From NCBI GenBank assembly GCA_033629205.1, contig CM066165.1, positions 38,503,447 to 38,567,446 of the forward strand: a stretch of DNA of 64,000 nucleotides, written 5' to 3'. Numbering within the stretch: the stretch's first letter is position 1; each line of letters begins with the position of its first letter. This DNA is from Lithocarpus polystachyus. Lineage: Eukaryota > Streptophyta > Magnoliopsida > Fagales > Fagaceae. Below, in pieces: positions 1 to 12,591 of the stretch. A program made the position numbers and the translations under genes. The notes beneath the pieces were generated by a model. The model was not told where the DNA came from. It made no database searches and was given only the letters and a program-made list of their open reading frames with translations.

Positions 1-400
1 TTTGTGTGCCTCTGGTGGTTTTGCAGACTATTAGATTAGAGATCTTACTTTAATCCAAAAAAATAAAATAAAAAATGGAGCAGAGAAGAGGGAAGAAAAT
101 GGGACGTGGAAAATGGTATGTTGAGCGGAGAAGCCCTATGATGAGAATGTTGAAAATGGGATGTGGAAGTTCTTATGTGGTGAGCATAGGCCCAGCAAAG
201 GTCTTGTGCTTGGATCCTTGATCAAAATCATATAAATCTCGCTAGTGGCTGCAGTACATCTGCTATGAAATTTTAGATTGTTGTATCTCTTCTTGAGGGT
301 CTGCATTTTCTCGTTGCCTTGAGAGAAAAATTGAGATAACATATAGTGACTGAAAAGGATTTAAAGCTTTGTGAACATGGATTGTCAACACCTTCACTAT
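1..400 (+). repeat. Paralogous copy of the F-box pseudogene 3' flank
   Basis: This stretch matches, with scattered differences, the DNA on both sides of element 2: roughly 52687-52885 and then 63357-63500. Shared landmarks are the run after 'gagatcttact', 'atgatgagaatgttgaaaa' and, past the element, 'ctagtggctgca' and 'gagaaaaattgagataaca'. It therefore represents the insertion site without the element. It also suggests that a related F-box gene ends just before the window. No coding sequence is recognised in it. Confidence 0.8.
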
Positions 401-846
401 TTTGGAGTTGCAATTGTTTCCCCTCAAGCTTTGGTGGCTAAATCACATGTTCATTGCCAATGGTAATGAGAATGAATCAAAGTGTTTAGCTGTTAATACA
501 TTGTGTTTCTATTAGTATTGGTGTGTCATTTTGTGAAAATATGTAACAGATTATTTAGTGTAAATATGGAAAGTTCTTTTTGAACCTCAAAGTTTATGGT
601 AATGTGGATGGTGTTTCTAAAATTTTGTTTTATATGAAGAAGATTTGAAGACACGCTGTTGTAAGATTGTCACATGGCTTGGCCGGCCCCTTTCATTTTT
701 TGGCATTGATGTGATTTGACCTGCTTTGATTCATAAGATAAATTTGTTTATTAATTGCATCACTATAATAACATTTCAGTTATTTGTTAATATATAAAAA
801 TCGTAATTCTGAACTAAAGTTATCTTTTGATTGGATGTCATACAAG

Positions 847-877
<31 letters not shown>

Positions 878-1225
878 CTCTTTGGAGTTGATTTCCATTT
901 TGAAAGTTGACAGACATTTTAATTCTCAGATTGTCATTGTAAATAAAAGTTTTTCATTGATATCAAACTGCCATTGTAAATAAAAGTTTATGGTAATGTG
1001 GATAGTATTTCTAAAGTCATGAACTTTTTCAATGACATTTATTGTCCCTAGTGTAAAAGTTGGGAGGGACAATGAACCATCTTCTTGATTGATTGTCCAA
1101 TCTCCAGTTGCTTCTAGGAATGGTCTTTATTTATTTCAAGGTACACCTATGACACTCCAACAATTTATTTTTCCTCAAATTCAATCATTCTATCAAGAAT
1201 GAGTACGGAGTACCCATAATTTTCA
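401..1225. other. No gene recognised
   Basis: AT-rich DNA with a poly-T run near 849-875. The phrase 'aataaaagtttatggtaatgtggat' type sequence occurs twice (about 583-610 and 980-1005), a small local duplication. No coding or RNA gene was seen. Confidence 0.5.
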
Positions 1226-1228
1226 TCA

Positions 1229-1621
1229 AAAAAAGATATACGTTAGTAGCTTCTGGTCTATTTGGAGCCTTGAATTAAAGTTTATTAGCATCTCCCCTGA
1301 CTGGAATGGGTCATAGGTGCAATGAGCGCATACAACTTGCTCGGCCAACATGGCTAGATCATCCAATGGTGCCACAATTGAGTTATCTGAGGGTGAGCTG
1401 CCTACTTTACACATTGAATTTCCATCCTTAGTTTTGATGTCAACGCTTAAAATTATTGGGGCTTTAGATTCTTCTGTTAAAGGTTGCAGCTGACTTTTGA
1501 CTTTTGTCATACCATTATCTTGGATCCCAGCTTCAGATATATCTCCAGATCCTTGAGTCTTTAAGCCTTGTTGATACCGAGTTTGAAGAATTGATCTTGA
1601 TGCTTTGATGGAGTGTTCAAG
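1229..1621 (-). CDS. Unrecognised open coding-like fragment
   Basis: A minus-strand frame is open for about 130 codons; its first ATG is at 1510, but the open frame extends upstream to a stop at 1622-1624. The composition looks protein-like, with mixed polar residues and motifs such as PLDDLAMLAEQV and TEESKAPIILSV, unlike the low-complexity translations around it. The last dozen codons before the stop look less protein-like. I do not recognise the family. No convincing splice site joins it to another exon and there is no nearby partner, so a fragment or remnant of a host gene is as likely as a live exon. Confidence 0.35.
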
Positions 1622-1624
1622 TTA

Positions 1625-3460
1625 GAAAGGTAAAGAGCTTGAAGTCTTGTTTCTCCATACAAGGAACTATGGCCATAAAACTGCTTTCAATTTTCCAAGT
1701 ACATTTTACCTATTGCATGACTATTAAAAACAATCTGAGTCACACTTGACATTGAAAGAACCACTTGTTATGGTTTGAAGGGCTCAAACGACCTTTTAGA
1801 TCCTTCACAAGTTCTCATATTCTTGCCCCCTCATCTTTCACTTGAAACCATGCCCCTAAGTAGCAAATCCTCTCGGGTTCAACTGCCAAAACATCAGAAG
1901 TCCCTACCACCTAACTATGTCGCTCTGTTTCCTTTCTATTGTCATCAGTAACAGTTTCACAATTTATATTTTTTGGATGGGTTTGTTTTTCAAATTCCTC
2001 AACTTTTTCAGGCCAAAAAACTCCTTGTTTCAATTCAGAATTGGGCATTTACACTCTCTATTGTGAGGTTCTGACTTTGCTTAGTCTTTACAACTTGTCA
2101 TGTCTATAAAAATTCTTTTTATGTCTCTTTTTATTATTATGCTTTCCTAGGATTTCCAGAGTGTTGCGGTCAACCCTATGAAATTCACAATACACCATAC
2201 CAAGAGGTGGCCAGAATTAAACAATAGGAACTTGTGCCGATATAGATAATTGTACCCGCCCAGAAACTGACGCTGAAGGCAGTGGCATTATAGCAGCCCT
2301 CCTCCAACTGGTGTAGTTGATGTAGTTGTAGTTGTTGCAGGACCATGTGGTGGGGTGTGCTTGCCACCATCTCCTCCTCTATATGAAGATATCTAGATCT
2401 ACCAAATAGGATTTGAGGATCAAATGGATTGTGGAATATTGTATTTGTTAAATGTTTTATGATGAGATAGGAAAACGAACTGGAGTAATAATCTGATTAA
2501 AAATAAAAGCAAATTAATCATCATGATATAAAGAAATCAAAAGTATATTACGTGTAGCTTGTATATATAAAATTGAGTGACAACAAAATATCACAACTCA
2601 AAATGAGATATCTAATAAACAACAAGACATAAAATCTTAACAAGTGACTAAGACACTAGAAGAATGAAGAACTTGCTAAAGTAGACTGAAAATGTGAAAC
2701 CTTCATAAAAACTTCATATTTTACAATTAAACTCAAGGGAAGCTTGTAGTAGTAGCCTAGAGCAGACACTGACCTAGAAACTGAGAATTGGTTCAACCAG
2801 GTAATGACAGATGGCATAGCTCTAAAATACAATTAAAAAAAAAAATCAAATTTTCACAATTATGAAAAACTTGCAAGCATTCATGCAAGGCAGCCATGAA
2901 ACTGTTAGAGTATTCACATTAACTTCCTCAAATTTTTAGCTAAACTAACTTAAAAAACACTATTTCAAGTTTAATTACCTTTTTTTTATATAAAGATTCA
3001 TTAGTCTCAATACTCTATCACTATTATAATTAAATATTATTTCCTCTCGTTCACATTTTTAATCTCAAATTTTCACAACCACAACACACAGCTCAGCACA
3101 GCGTATAGACCCACAGCTCAACACAACCAAATGCAATCTCATGAGGCTCCTCATCAATGAAGGAACTCATAGTGAATAGCGTGATGTGAATCCTCTTAAG
3201 GCAGTATCTTTAAGGTCACTACTATTAATATTTAGTATTACAGTGACAATCACAGAAACATATACGTGCAAATATGGGGGAAAAAAAAAAAACCCAAGAT
3301 TTCCTTCCTCCAAAAGACCTTAAGGTCTAAATTCCACGATGTCTCTCTAGCCATAGCTCAAAAATCGATAAAAAAAAAAATCAAAATAACTCTTTCCACC
3401 CTTGCTAATTTTTTTAAAAAATAATAATAATAATATTGGTAGAGAAAGAAGAAGACGTCT
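1625..3460. other. No gene recognised
   Basis: AT-rich intergenic sequence. A short open stretch near 2185-2370 (minus) is rich in His, Gln and Leu in one frame and Gly, Thr and Pro in another, which fits low-complexity DNA better than a conserved protein. No RNA gene was seen. Confidence 0.4.
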
Positions 3461-3464
3461 CAAT

Positions 3465-3650
3465 TTGTTGTGAGCCCAATTTTCTTTTATATATGTAAAT
3501 TTTGTTCATATGCTACGGAGGTGAGACATTGGGAGGACAAAGGAGCATGTGCAAAATCATTATACAATGGAGAAAATGACACCAAGACCAGTGATGGTGT
3601 TACTTCAAATGCGAGATATTATGTAATTCTGCTATGTGGTGTTTTGTTAG
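3465..3650 (+). repeat. Dispersed repeat, copy 1 (partner at 41585-41710)
   Basis: This segment resembles 41585-41710. Both share 'ccaattttcttttat', 'gctacggaggtg', 'aatggagaaaatgacacca' and 'agtgatggtgtta'. In one frame both copies give related peptides with a Phe-Phe-Tyr segment, ATEV and NGENDT. The second copy lacks about 27 bases found here. It may be a fragment of a transposon or of a duplicated gene; I cannot name it. Confidence 0.6.
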
Positions 3651-4345
3651 AATAATTTTTCGTGTAACTTTCCACTTCACCTTCTTTACATATTTTGATT
3701 TATAATAAAATTCTATTAGTAGGATATTACTATTTTCACTTACTGTTTAACCTATCACTATCATACTTCAATAACATAAACGTGACATCAATCATAATTT
3801 TTCTATGATATTTCCATAAGCCAACTAAACATTAACATGATATTACAAAAATTTTATACCAACTCCAATGCATTGAAGAAATGAAAACTATGATATTATT
3901 AGTTACACCACATAATAACTAATTTCTAATTTATATGACATTTACTCTATAGTCTAAATTCTTCATCCACTTAATTTTGTTTTTCATCATTAATTAAACA
4001 AAAACATCGTCATATTATCACAACACAACGTCATGTAATTACTTAAAATATTTTGATTATTCAATATAATCTTCTCACATAGTAGATTATAGTGTTATCA
4101 ACACATCACATAGGGCCATTGCTAGTTGATGATAATTGCAAAGCAAAAAAGCCCACACAAACCTTTAGTTGTTTGTTTGTTAGAGATTATCTACATGGGA
4201 GGGATCTTTGAGCGGGGATGATGGATAGGAGATTGGTGAATCTTTGATTTCTTGTCTAGACTCTAGATTTTACATGGCCCAAAATTTACGCACTTTATTT
4301 AAAAATTTTGGGCTCAAATCTACTCAAGCAAAATTACTCCTATTG
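3651..4345. other. No gene recognised
   Basis: AT-rich intergenic DNA; no coding, RNA or repeat structure that I can support. Confidence 0.4.
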
Positions 4346-5582
4346 TAACTTGAGCTCAACGGTTCTTGGCAATAAAAAATTTATTAAATATTTAAAAAGC
4401 TATTCAGGTAGAAGATTTTTGTCCCCCTAAATTAGGGCAGAAGACCTTATTCAATAGTAAGATGCTCCCAACAATTAATAATGGTCAAGTTTGGTGTGGA
4501 TGTTGTATAGGATGTTCCATGCACCTTCATATCTAAATGAAACAATAACACATGATTCATGAGTGATAAGTCAACAAATAGCATCCATGAAACATTGGTT
4601 CCTTATATATTTTATTCATTAAAATATCAATTTTTTTTTTATTTTTAATCATTTTTTTTTCTTTTTATGCACAACAATTATCATTCACTTTTTTTTTTTG
4701 TCCACTAGAAATGAAAAGAAATAATAAAAAATTATTTTGCTTACGATGTTGTACCTTGTATATTAGCACAAGCATTATACCGAAATTTTATTTTGCATAA
4801 CCGGTTCATGATTTGATGTTTGTGATTTTTTGGATTCTTTAGGCTGTATATTGTTTTATATGAGTTAGTGCGAATGCTCCAACGGAACTCATGAATTTAT
4901 TTATTTATTTATTCATTCTATTGATTTGATAGTGAGGGTGGGGTATTTAAACCACATGCCTTTTGCTATAATATCATAAATTGTTTTTTTTTTTCTTTAT
5001 TAAGAATGCTTAGAATATCTACTAAATACTAGTTGTTGCATCTTGAACCTCTATCCCCAACTTTCAAGACATTTGTACTTGAAGATGTACCACTTAGACC
5101 AACACGTTTCGTAAGAAAGTATCACTAAAGTTACGAGATTTTTAGAGAATTTTTTAAAGAGAAATGCAACATACGCAATATTTTTACTACAAATCTTAGG
5201 TGGTTTGTTGTTACTGGTTATAATTTAAACCCCTACTAAAATTACTTTTTTACCACTAAAAACAACAAATAACAACCTGTCACTTAAAATTTGTTATAAA
5301 AATATTATGAATATACATTTCTCTTTATTAAATATTTGAAAAATTAGTGGAGGGTAAAAGAACTTACCTAGATTTTCATTGGTAAGAGGCTCTTGACAAT
5401 AATGGAAAAGTTTGGTGTGGGTATTGTGCAAGATGTTCCATGCACTTTCATATCCAATTGAATCCTTGACTCATGGCTCAAGTCATGAGTCAACAAATAG
5501 CTTTTACAAAACCAAGGTTCATTCCATTATTTCCATACAAACTTGAAAACAACCTTTACATGTAGAGTTCGTCCCTATCTTT

Positions 5583-5624
<42 letters not shown>

Positions 5625-7276
5625 CACTTTGAACATCAATTAGAAATACAACTTGTCATCCCAACCTCCAACATGTTCAATTAAATGGCTAGTACGGTGT
5701 AAGAAAAATTGATCAATTTCTTCATTCCTTCTCACTTTATCTTTATTGCTTGTAGAGTCATGCCGTGTAAGAAAACAGTAGCTCAAATTCAATGCACCAA
5801 GTGATTGTCATTCTTTTTGTATTTTAATTATTTTTAAATAAAGTAATAAGAAAGAGAGCTTGGTGGGCCTAGTCACTATTCTTTTTCAGTCCTAAAAGCT
5901 GTCAGCCTTACAAATTAAGCCCATCCGACTTATAAAAGTAGCCGATGTCAAATAAAATCATTTTATTTAATTCCTTAATTTTTTTCATATTGCATTGCAT
6001 TAAAAAATTGGTTTTTATAATTTTGTTTTTCATAATTTATCTCCTGTTCACATTAGCTCATGCAAAAATTTATGTCAATTTTAACATAAGAACCTATTTT
6101 TTTTATTTTGTATATTTACTTTTTAAAACACCTCACATCAAATTATCTACTTTACACTATATTCCATTAAAATATAAATAGTGCTAGTATAAATTTACGT
6201 GGATACTATAGCAACAATGTATTTTTACACAATTTTTCATGATCTAATGTGAGTGAATTTTGGGTTTGACTGGCTAAAATGTGATACTTTTTTCTATTAT
6301 ACAAGCACTAATGTGGGTGCTTTAAGACACTAAATCCTGGTTCCATCCTACATGAGAGTGATACATGTCATCGTACTATTGTTGGTTCAACCAAGTTTGT
6401 ATCCAAATTTTGTCCTATGACTAAAAGTATACGAATGATTTTATCAATCAATACGTAGTGAGTTAAAAGAATTTTCTTTATAGTAAAATTTTCTTCTTTA
6501 CTATTTTAGGTGTTATATGCCTTATTTGTGGGGAGATAAAATATGCTTTGATGTTGTTGAACGAGACTTTATCTATTGTCTTGAGATATTTGTAGACTAC
6601 GCATAGAGTAATTACAGACCATTGTAATTCGTGGGAATATACAATTATTTTGTGATATGATATAATATGTAATTTTTTTTTTGAAATTTGTTGAAGAAAA
6701 TTTGTTTCTTGTAAAAATGAAACAATTTCTACAACAATTTTCCATCGCTCTTTTTCCACAAATATAACATTTTATTATTTTATATTTGGGTGTGTTTGAT
6801 TTAAATTTTTTTAAAGGTGGTTCATATTCTTTAACCACTATTATAGTACGTTATTTTTCCCTTTTTTTTTTTTTTGTAGAACTAAACTTTCAAAATTTCA
6901 AATATATTATACAAATTTCTTCTTCTCTTAATTAAGAGGATTATCATGATAATCAAAACTCACCACAAAATTATAAAATTATCTTAACCCAAGTTAAAAA
7001 TAAACTAAAGGCATTAAAGATAAACAATATAATAATTTATTACTAACACAATTTGCAGGCACATTTAAATATATAACTATGTAGATTTTGTTTGAATATA
7101 AACTCAATATCCATTTTCAAAATAACTAAATATTAATCCAAACTAAGATCAACATAAATTATAAAAAGAAAAGATGAGACTTTTGTTGGAGACTTAAAAA
7201 GTATAACACTAAAACGTGTCAGCACAAACTAGAATTATAATTAAAAAATAAATAAAATATCATCAAGTTGAGGGGT
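4346..7276 (+). repeat. Direct duplication, unit A (about 2.9 kb)
   Basis: Unit A matches unit B (8252-11172) in the same orientation along its length. Landmarks are 'gcaataaaaaatttatta' (4370 and 8277), 'ttttgcataac' (4791 and 8667), 'gcccatcc.acttataaaagtagcc' (5919 and 9620) and 'aatcaaaactcaccacaaaatta' (6951 and 10840). The offset runs from about 3.7 to 3.9 kb because of indels. A smaller repeat lies inside the unit: the 'aagtcaacaaatagc' block near 4570 recurs near 5490. There are no convincing genes; short AT-rich frames are open by chance. It could be old transposon DNA or duplicated promoter-side DNA. Confidence 0.8.
5584..5624. repeat. Poly-T run of about 41 bases
   Basis: An uninterrupted T run inside unit A. 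The corresponding place in unit B (near 9450) has only about seven T, so the run expanded after the duplication or shrank in B. Confidence 0.9.
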
Positions 7277-7860
7277 AAGAAACAATAAAAAATATAGCAA
7301 AAGAAAGAAAGAAAAAAAATTTGTGAAAGAGAGAGTATTCACCTCTCTCTCTTTTAAAATTTTTTTTTTTTTAATCTATAGGACGGAACTGAGAAGCTAA
7401 AGAGATAATGTGTTCGTACATTCCCTCTATGTGGACACCCCTGGTGGAAAATTGCATTGAGGAAAGTTCGCAGAAGAGGGATCTTTGATCAAATCAATTG
7501 ACAAGAAGTTTTTCTCTCCTTGTGGAAAATGCAGAACGTGTAGGACACCCTGTCACCCTCAGTGGAAAATTGCATTGAGGAAATTTCGTGAAAGAGGGAT
7601 ATCTGATCAAATCAATTGACGTGAAGTTTGAGACGTGGCTATTCAACAAACAATGGCTCAAACAGGACAAGAAAAGTAAAATACAACTTGTCAGTTGTAA
7701 AACAATGTTTATGTACACAGCACCGTGACTTGAAAGGGAAAATCAATATTAGGGAAAAGTATATAAAAATCTTGTAATTTAATTCCCAGGATACGTTAAA
7801 CTCCAAACTGAGTTTAACTTTTAATTGGGATACTTTAAATTTCATACTTCCACAAATATA
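7277..7860 (+). repeat. Sequence related to the TNL upstream region
   Basis: This segment shares with 23930-24200, just upstream of the TNL gene, the series 'aagaaacaataaaaa', a GA-rich stretch, and 'taggacaccct' followed by 'ggtggaaaattgca'. The last motif occurs here in two or three variants (about 7433, 7500 and 7550). No TIR coding sequence follows it. It looks like a copy of a TNL leader or promoter that lost its gene, or a repeat that happens to lie near both sites. Confidence 0.55.
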
Positions 7861-8251
7861 TATAAATCCAAATCTGGAGTTTTAAGTGTCCTATTTATGA
7901 AATATGAAAGTGTGTGGTTTAAAATATGTCCAATTTAAAAGTGTGGGGTATAATGTGTCCCAACCAAAAAAAATATATAATTTTTTTTACTTACTTTTCC
8001 TTAATAATAGCATTTTCTCATGAAATATCCATTGGCTTTAATTGCTTAGTAAAATTCCAACTAATAGGGTACGTAGCATTCAAACTATACCATTCAACAA
8101 TGAAGTAATGTTGGCATTCATGTATGGTCATTAGTGTCTCTTTGAGCCAATACACTGACTGCATATTATAGGTTCATTAAACAAATACCAACTTGTTTGG
8201 GTTGGGTGCAAAATATTTGAACCCTACATATTTTGGACACTTCAAGAAATA

Positions 8252-11172
8252 CCACCTTGTTCAGCTCAAAGGTTAGCAATAAAAAATTTATTAACTATTT
8301 GAAAAGCTTGGGTAGAATCCCCCTCCCCTCCCCTCCCCTCCCCTCCCCTAAATAATAATTGGACATGTTTGGTGTGGGATGTCCCATGCATCTTTATATT
8401 CATTTGAAGTCATGACTCATGACTCAAGTCATGAGTCAACAAATACCATCCATTAAGCTGCGGTGCCCTACAAAACAATCATATCTAATTATTTATTATA
8501 TATTCTATTTAATTAAAATATCAATTTTTCTTTTTTCTTTTTTCTCTTTTCACACATAACTATTATTCACTTTTTTTGTCCTCAAGAAACATAAAGAAAT
8601 AATAAAAAATTATCTTGCACAAGCTACTGACTTGTGTATTTGCACAAGCATTTTAGCAAAATCTTATTTTGCATAACTGATTCATGATATGATGGTGGTG
8701 ATTTTTTGGATTCTTTAGGCTTTATGTTATTTTCTATGAGCTTGTGTGAATGCTCTAATTGAACTCCTGAATTTATTTATTTATTTTATTAAATTGACAA
8801 TGGGGTGGAGTAATTAAAACGCATACCTTTTGTTATAAATAATAGAAAGTGTAATTTTTTTTCTTTATTAAAAGATTGCTTAGAATATCTACTAAATATT
8901 AGCTATTGCATCTGCAACCTCTATGCCCAACTTTCAAGGACATTGTACTTGAAGATATACCACTTAGGCCAATATATTCCATTAGTAAATATCAATTAAG
9001 TTACAAAACTTTTATATAATTTATTAAAGAAAAATGCTACATACACAATATTTTCACTATAAATCTTTGATGGTTTGTTGTTACTGGTTTAAATTTAAAC
9101 CCCTACTAAATTTTTTTTTTATTACCAATAACAGCTAGTAATAATCTACCTATTAGAATTTGTTATGAAAATATTGTGAACATAAATTTCTTTTTATAAT
9201 TTGAAAAGTTAGTGTAGGGTAAAAGAACTTACCTGGATATTCAATTAATGGTAAGAGGCTCCCGACAATAATGGACAAGTTTGGTGTGGGTGCTGTGCAA
9301 AATGTTCCATTTACCTTCATATCCCATTGAAGCCATAACTCATGACTCAAGCCATGAGTCAACAAATAGCTTCCATGAAGCTGAGGTTCAATTCCATTAT
9401 TTCCATACAAACTTGAAAATAACTTTTGAATGTAGAATCATCCCTATCTTTGTTTTTTTGTAAGAAAGATTGATCAATTTCTTATTAAATTTAATGCACC
9501 GAGTGATTATCATTCTTTATTATTATTATTATTATTAAATAAATCAATAAGAAAGAGAGCTTGATGGGCCCAGTCACTATTCTTTTTCGGTCGTAAAAGC
9601 TATCAGCCTTACAAAATCAGCCCATCCAACTTATAAAAGTAGCCCATGAAAAATAAAATTATTTCCTGTAATTCCTTATCTTTTTTTCATATTAAGAATG
9701 AAATTTGTGACACTTTACTGATTGCACCATTGACTTGCATCTTTTAATAGACTAGTGCATTTCAATGTATTAAAAAATTGGTTTTATGATTTTTTTTTTT
9801 TTCATACTTTGGTCTCCTATTCACATTAGCTCATGAAAAAATTTCTATCTATTTTAACAAAAAAAAAAAAAAAAAACCTCCTTTTCTATTTTACATATTC
9901 ACTTTTCGAAACACCTCACATCAGATTATCTACTTTACACTATATTTCTTTAATTTTTTTTTTTTTTTGTTTCTCTTTCTTCACAAATAACAACCACCAT
10001 CTACTTTCCACTTTCTTCCTTCATCATTGGCATACGTAAAAAAGAATAAAAAAACTAAATACAACATGAATAATGCTAGTGTAAATTTACACAGATATTG
10101 AGTAACAATATAATTTTTACACAATTTTGCATGGTCTGATGTGAATGAATTTTGGACTTGGTTGGCTAAAATGTGATAAATTTTCTACTATACAAGCACT
10201 GATGCAAGTGCTTTGAGACTCTAAATCCTAGTTCTATCCCTACATGAGAGTGACACATGTCATCTTACTATTATTGGTTCAACGAAGTTTGTATCTAAAT
10301 TTTTTCCTATGACTAAAAATATATGTGGATGATTTTATTAATCATCACGTAGTGAGTTGAAAGAATTTTCCTTCAAACTAATTGAAGGTAAACTTTTTTC
10401 TTTACTATTTTGGGTGTTATATGCCTTTTGGAGATACAAATATGTTTTGATGTTATTGCATGAGACTTTATCTATTGTCTTGAGATTTTTTGAATACTCG
10501 TAGAACCATTAAAGCCCATGCAATGCATGGGAATATATAATTATTTTGTGATATGGTAATGTCTAATTTGTTATCTAAATTTTGTGAAGAAAATTTGTTC
10601 CCTCTAAAAATAAAACAATTTCTATAAGTATTTTCCATTGCTCTATTTCTACAAATATAACATTCTATTATTTTATATTTGGGTGGGTTTGATTGATTTT
10701 TTAAAGGTGGTCCATATTCTTTTAACTACTATTATAGTGCATACTGTTTTCCTAATTTTTTTTTTGTAGATCTAAACTTTCTAAGTTTCAAATATATTAT
10801 ACAAATTTCTTCTTCTTCTCTTAAGAAGATTATCATGATAATCAAAACTCACCACAAAATTATAATATTATCTTAACAAAAATTAAAATTAAACTAAAGA
10901 AATTAAAGACAGACAATATAATAATTTATTACTCAAAAAATTTATAGGTACATTTATATATATAATAATCATGTATATTTTATTTGAATATAAACTCCAA
11001 CCTCCACTTTCAAAATAACTAAATATTAATCCAAAATAAAATCAACATAAATTATAAGAGGGAAAGAGGGGAGTTGTGATGGAGACTTAAAAAATACAAT
11101 ACTAAAATGTATCAACACAAACTAGAATTATAAATAAAAAATAAATAAAACTTCATCAACTTGAGGGTTAAG
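8252..11172 (+). repeat. Direct duplication, unit B (about 2.9 kb)
   Basis: Second copy of the unit described for 4346-7276. It carries a C-rich pentamer run (8318-8348) and an intact 17-base near-palindrome (10515-10531) that is degraded in unit A. No gene is recognised in it. Confidence 0.8.
8318..8348. repeat. (CCCCT)n run
   Basis: About six tandem CCCCT units; the complementary strand is a G4-type sequence with at least four runs of four G. It lies in unit B at the position where unit A reads 'tttttgtccccctaaatta', so the pentamer probably expanded in B only. Confidence 0.85.
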
Positions 11173-11940
11173 TCTATAGTTAGTAAAATATGGTATGCAT
11201 AAATTATGATAAACATACAAATAGGTATAATTTGGTATCTTTCAATAAAAGTGCATTTCAAAAATTCAACAGAAAAATATGAAAAAGGAAAAATAAATAA
11301 TACATGTGTCATACAAGTGTTAAACATTTATTTTTTAAAAAGGTTGTGTAAAAAATACAAAAATCTTTATCATATATATATATATATATATATATACACA
11401 CGCGCGCGCACACACACACACCTAGTTATTCACTTACAATTATTATTGTGGTGTGCTAGTAGGGGATGAAGCATGGAAATAGGTTGTGGTAGCTTTTGTG
11501 TTTAACTTTTTGTGAGTTTCACAATTCAATAAAAAGTAATACTAAAGGTAGAAACAATTTTTTAACATTTTTACAAATAGTTAATGTAAGACTATGATAA
11601 TGTTTTTATTTGGGCCCACCATTAATACATATTTTTACTTATTAATAATCATTTATCACACTTGTAGCTTGTAAAAAAATTTGTAAAATAGTACGTGGCA
11701 TTAGTATTTTTCCTTAATAAAATAAAGAATAATTTTCTCAATAATTTGATGATAAAAATTAGGTGTCAAACTGCTAATAGTAGGTAAAAAAAAATAATAT
11801 AAGTTATGAACTCTAAATGGAAATGAGTAATAATTTAGCGCTTAAATTTTGTTGTGAAAGTATTGTTTATTATAGTACTGTTTCAAAATAGTATTAAAAA
11901 GTTAAAGCTGATTTTTTGTGTTTGACTTTGAGGGTGTTAC
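11173..11940. other. No gene recognised
   Basis: Apart from the compound microsatellite this is AT-rich DNA with no supported feature up to the target site of element 1. Confidence 0.5.
11372..11421. repeat. Compound microsatellite (TA)n(CA)n(CG)n(CA)n
   Basis: Three alternating purine-pyrimidine dinucleotide repeats directly abut. Such a tract is prone to Z-DNA and slippage. Confidence 0.9.
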
Positions 11941-11945
11941 GTTTC

Positions 11946-12527
11946 TGTACGGTCCTGGCCCAAGCCTATTGAACGATCCTGGCCCAAGCCTTTATTTGGG
12001 CCGAGCGTAACTCGTCACCACGCAACACACGGGGCCCGAACAATCCCTCGTAAACTGGATGGGCCGGGCAGCAATGGGCTCCCAATAAGGTGTTTGATCA
12101 CGGCGAAATGTGGTGTTCGGATTGGTCGGCAAGACACTCATGAAGTCGTTGCCGTGCATAACACAGCAACGAAGAGCAAGTTCCCAAGCCACTTCGCCGC
12201 CCAACTACCAAACTCCCACTTAACAACGATAACATTGGACCCTTTCTTCCACTATTGATTGGAGTAATCATAGCACCTCCACCTAGTGAAAGCTATAAAT
12301 AAGAGAGAGCTGTGAAGAAGAAGGGGGTTGGAGAGGAGAGAGAAGAATGAGTTACAGAGAGAAAGGAAATTGTTGGATGGAGAACGGACTGATCGGGAAG
12401 TGAGTGAGCTGAGTGGGCCTTAACATATTGGGCTCCTCATTGTAGGAAAAACAAAGCCCACACTACAAATAAATTGAGCCCAAGAGAGAGAGAGTCTGGT
12501 CGAATCATCTCTTGCTTGGTACGCACA
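11946..12527 (+). repeat. Element 1 5' LTR (582 bp)
   Basis: Starts 'tgtacggtcc' and ends 'tacgcaca'. It contains two near copies of 'cgatcctggcccaagcct' at its start and a TATA box at 12294-12301. It ends directly before the primer binding site. Confidence 0.95.
12294..12301 (+). promoter_or_regulatory. TATA box of element 1 5' LTR
   Basis: TATAAATA about 349 bases into the LTR, followed by GA-rich sequence. It would start the genomic RNA near 12325. The same box is at 22305 in the 3' LTR. Confidence 0.7.
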
Positions 12528-12529
12528 AT

Positions 12530-12547
12530 TGGCGCCGTCTGTGGGGA
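12530..12547 (+). other. Element 1 primer binding site
   Basis: TGGCGCCGTCTGTGGGGA begins two bases after the LTR, as expected for a site complementary to the 3' end of a tRNA, starting with TGG. Element 2 and the non-autonomous element at 45671-48184 share the same site. I do not assign the tRNA with certainty. Confidence 0.85.
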
Positions 12548-12591
12548 ACTCCTACTAAGCGGTAGCTCAGCTTTGGTCCACACCAGGAGCA

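Noticed and set aside
10515..10531. Near-palindrome CCCATGCA-A-TGCATGGG as a Helitron 3' hairpin
   Set aside because: No CTAG or similar terminus lies within the next 15 bases on either strand, and unit A has a degraded version at the same place, so it is only noted as part of unit B.
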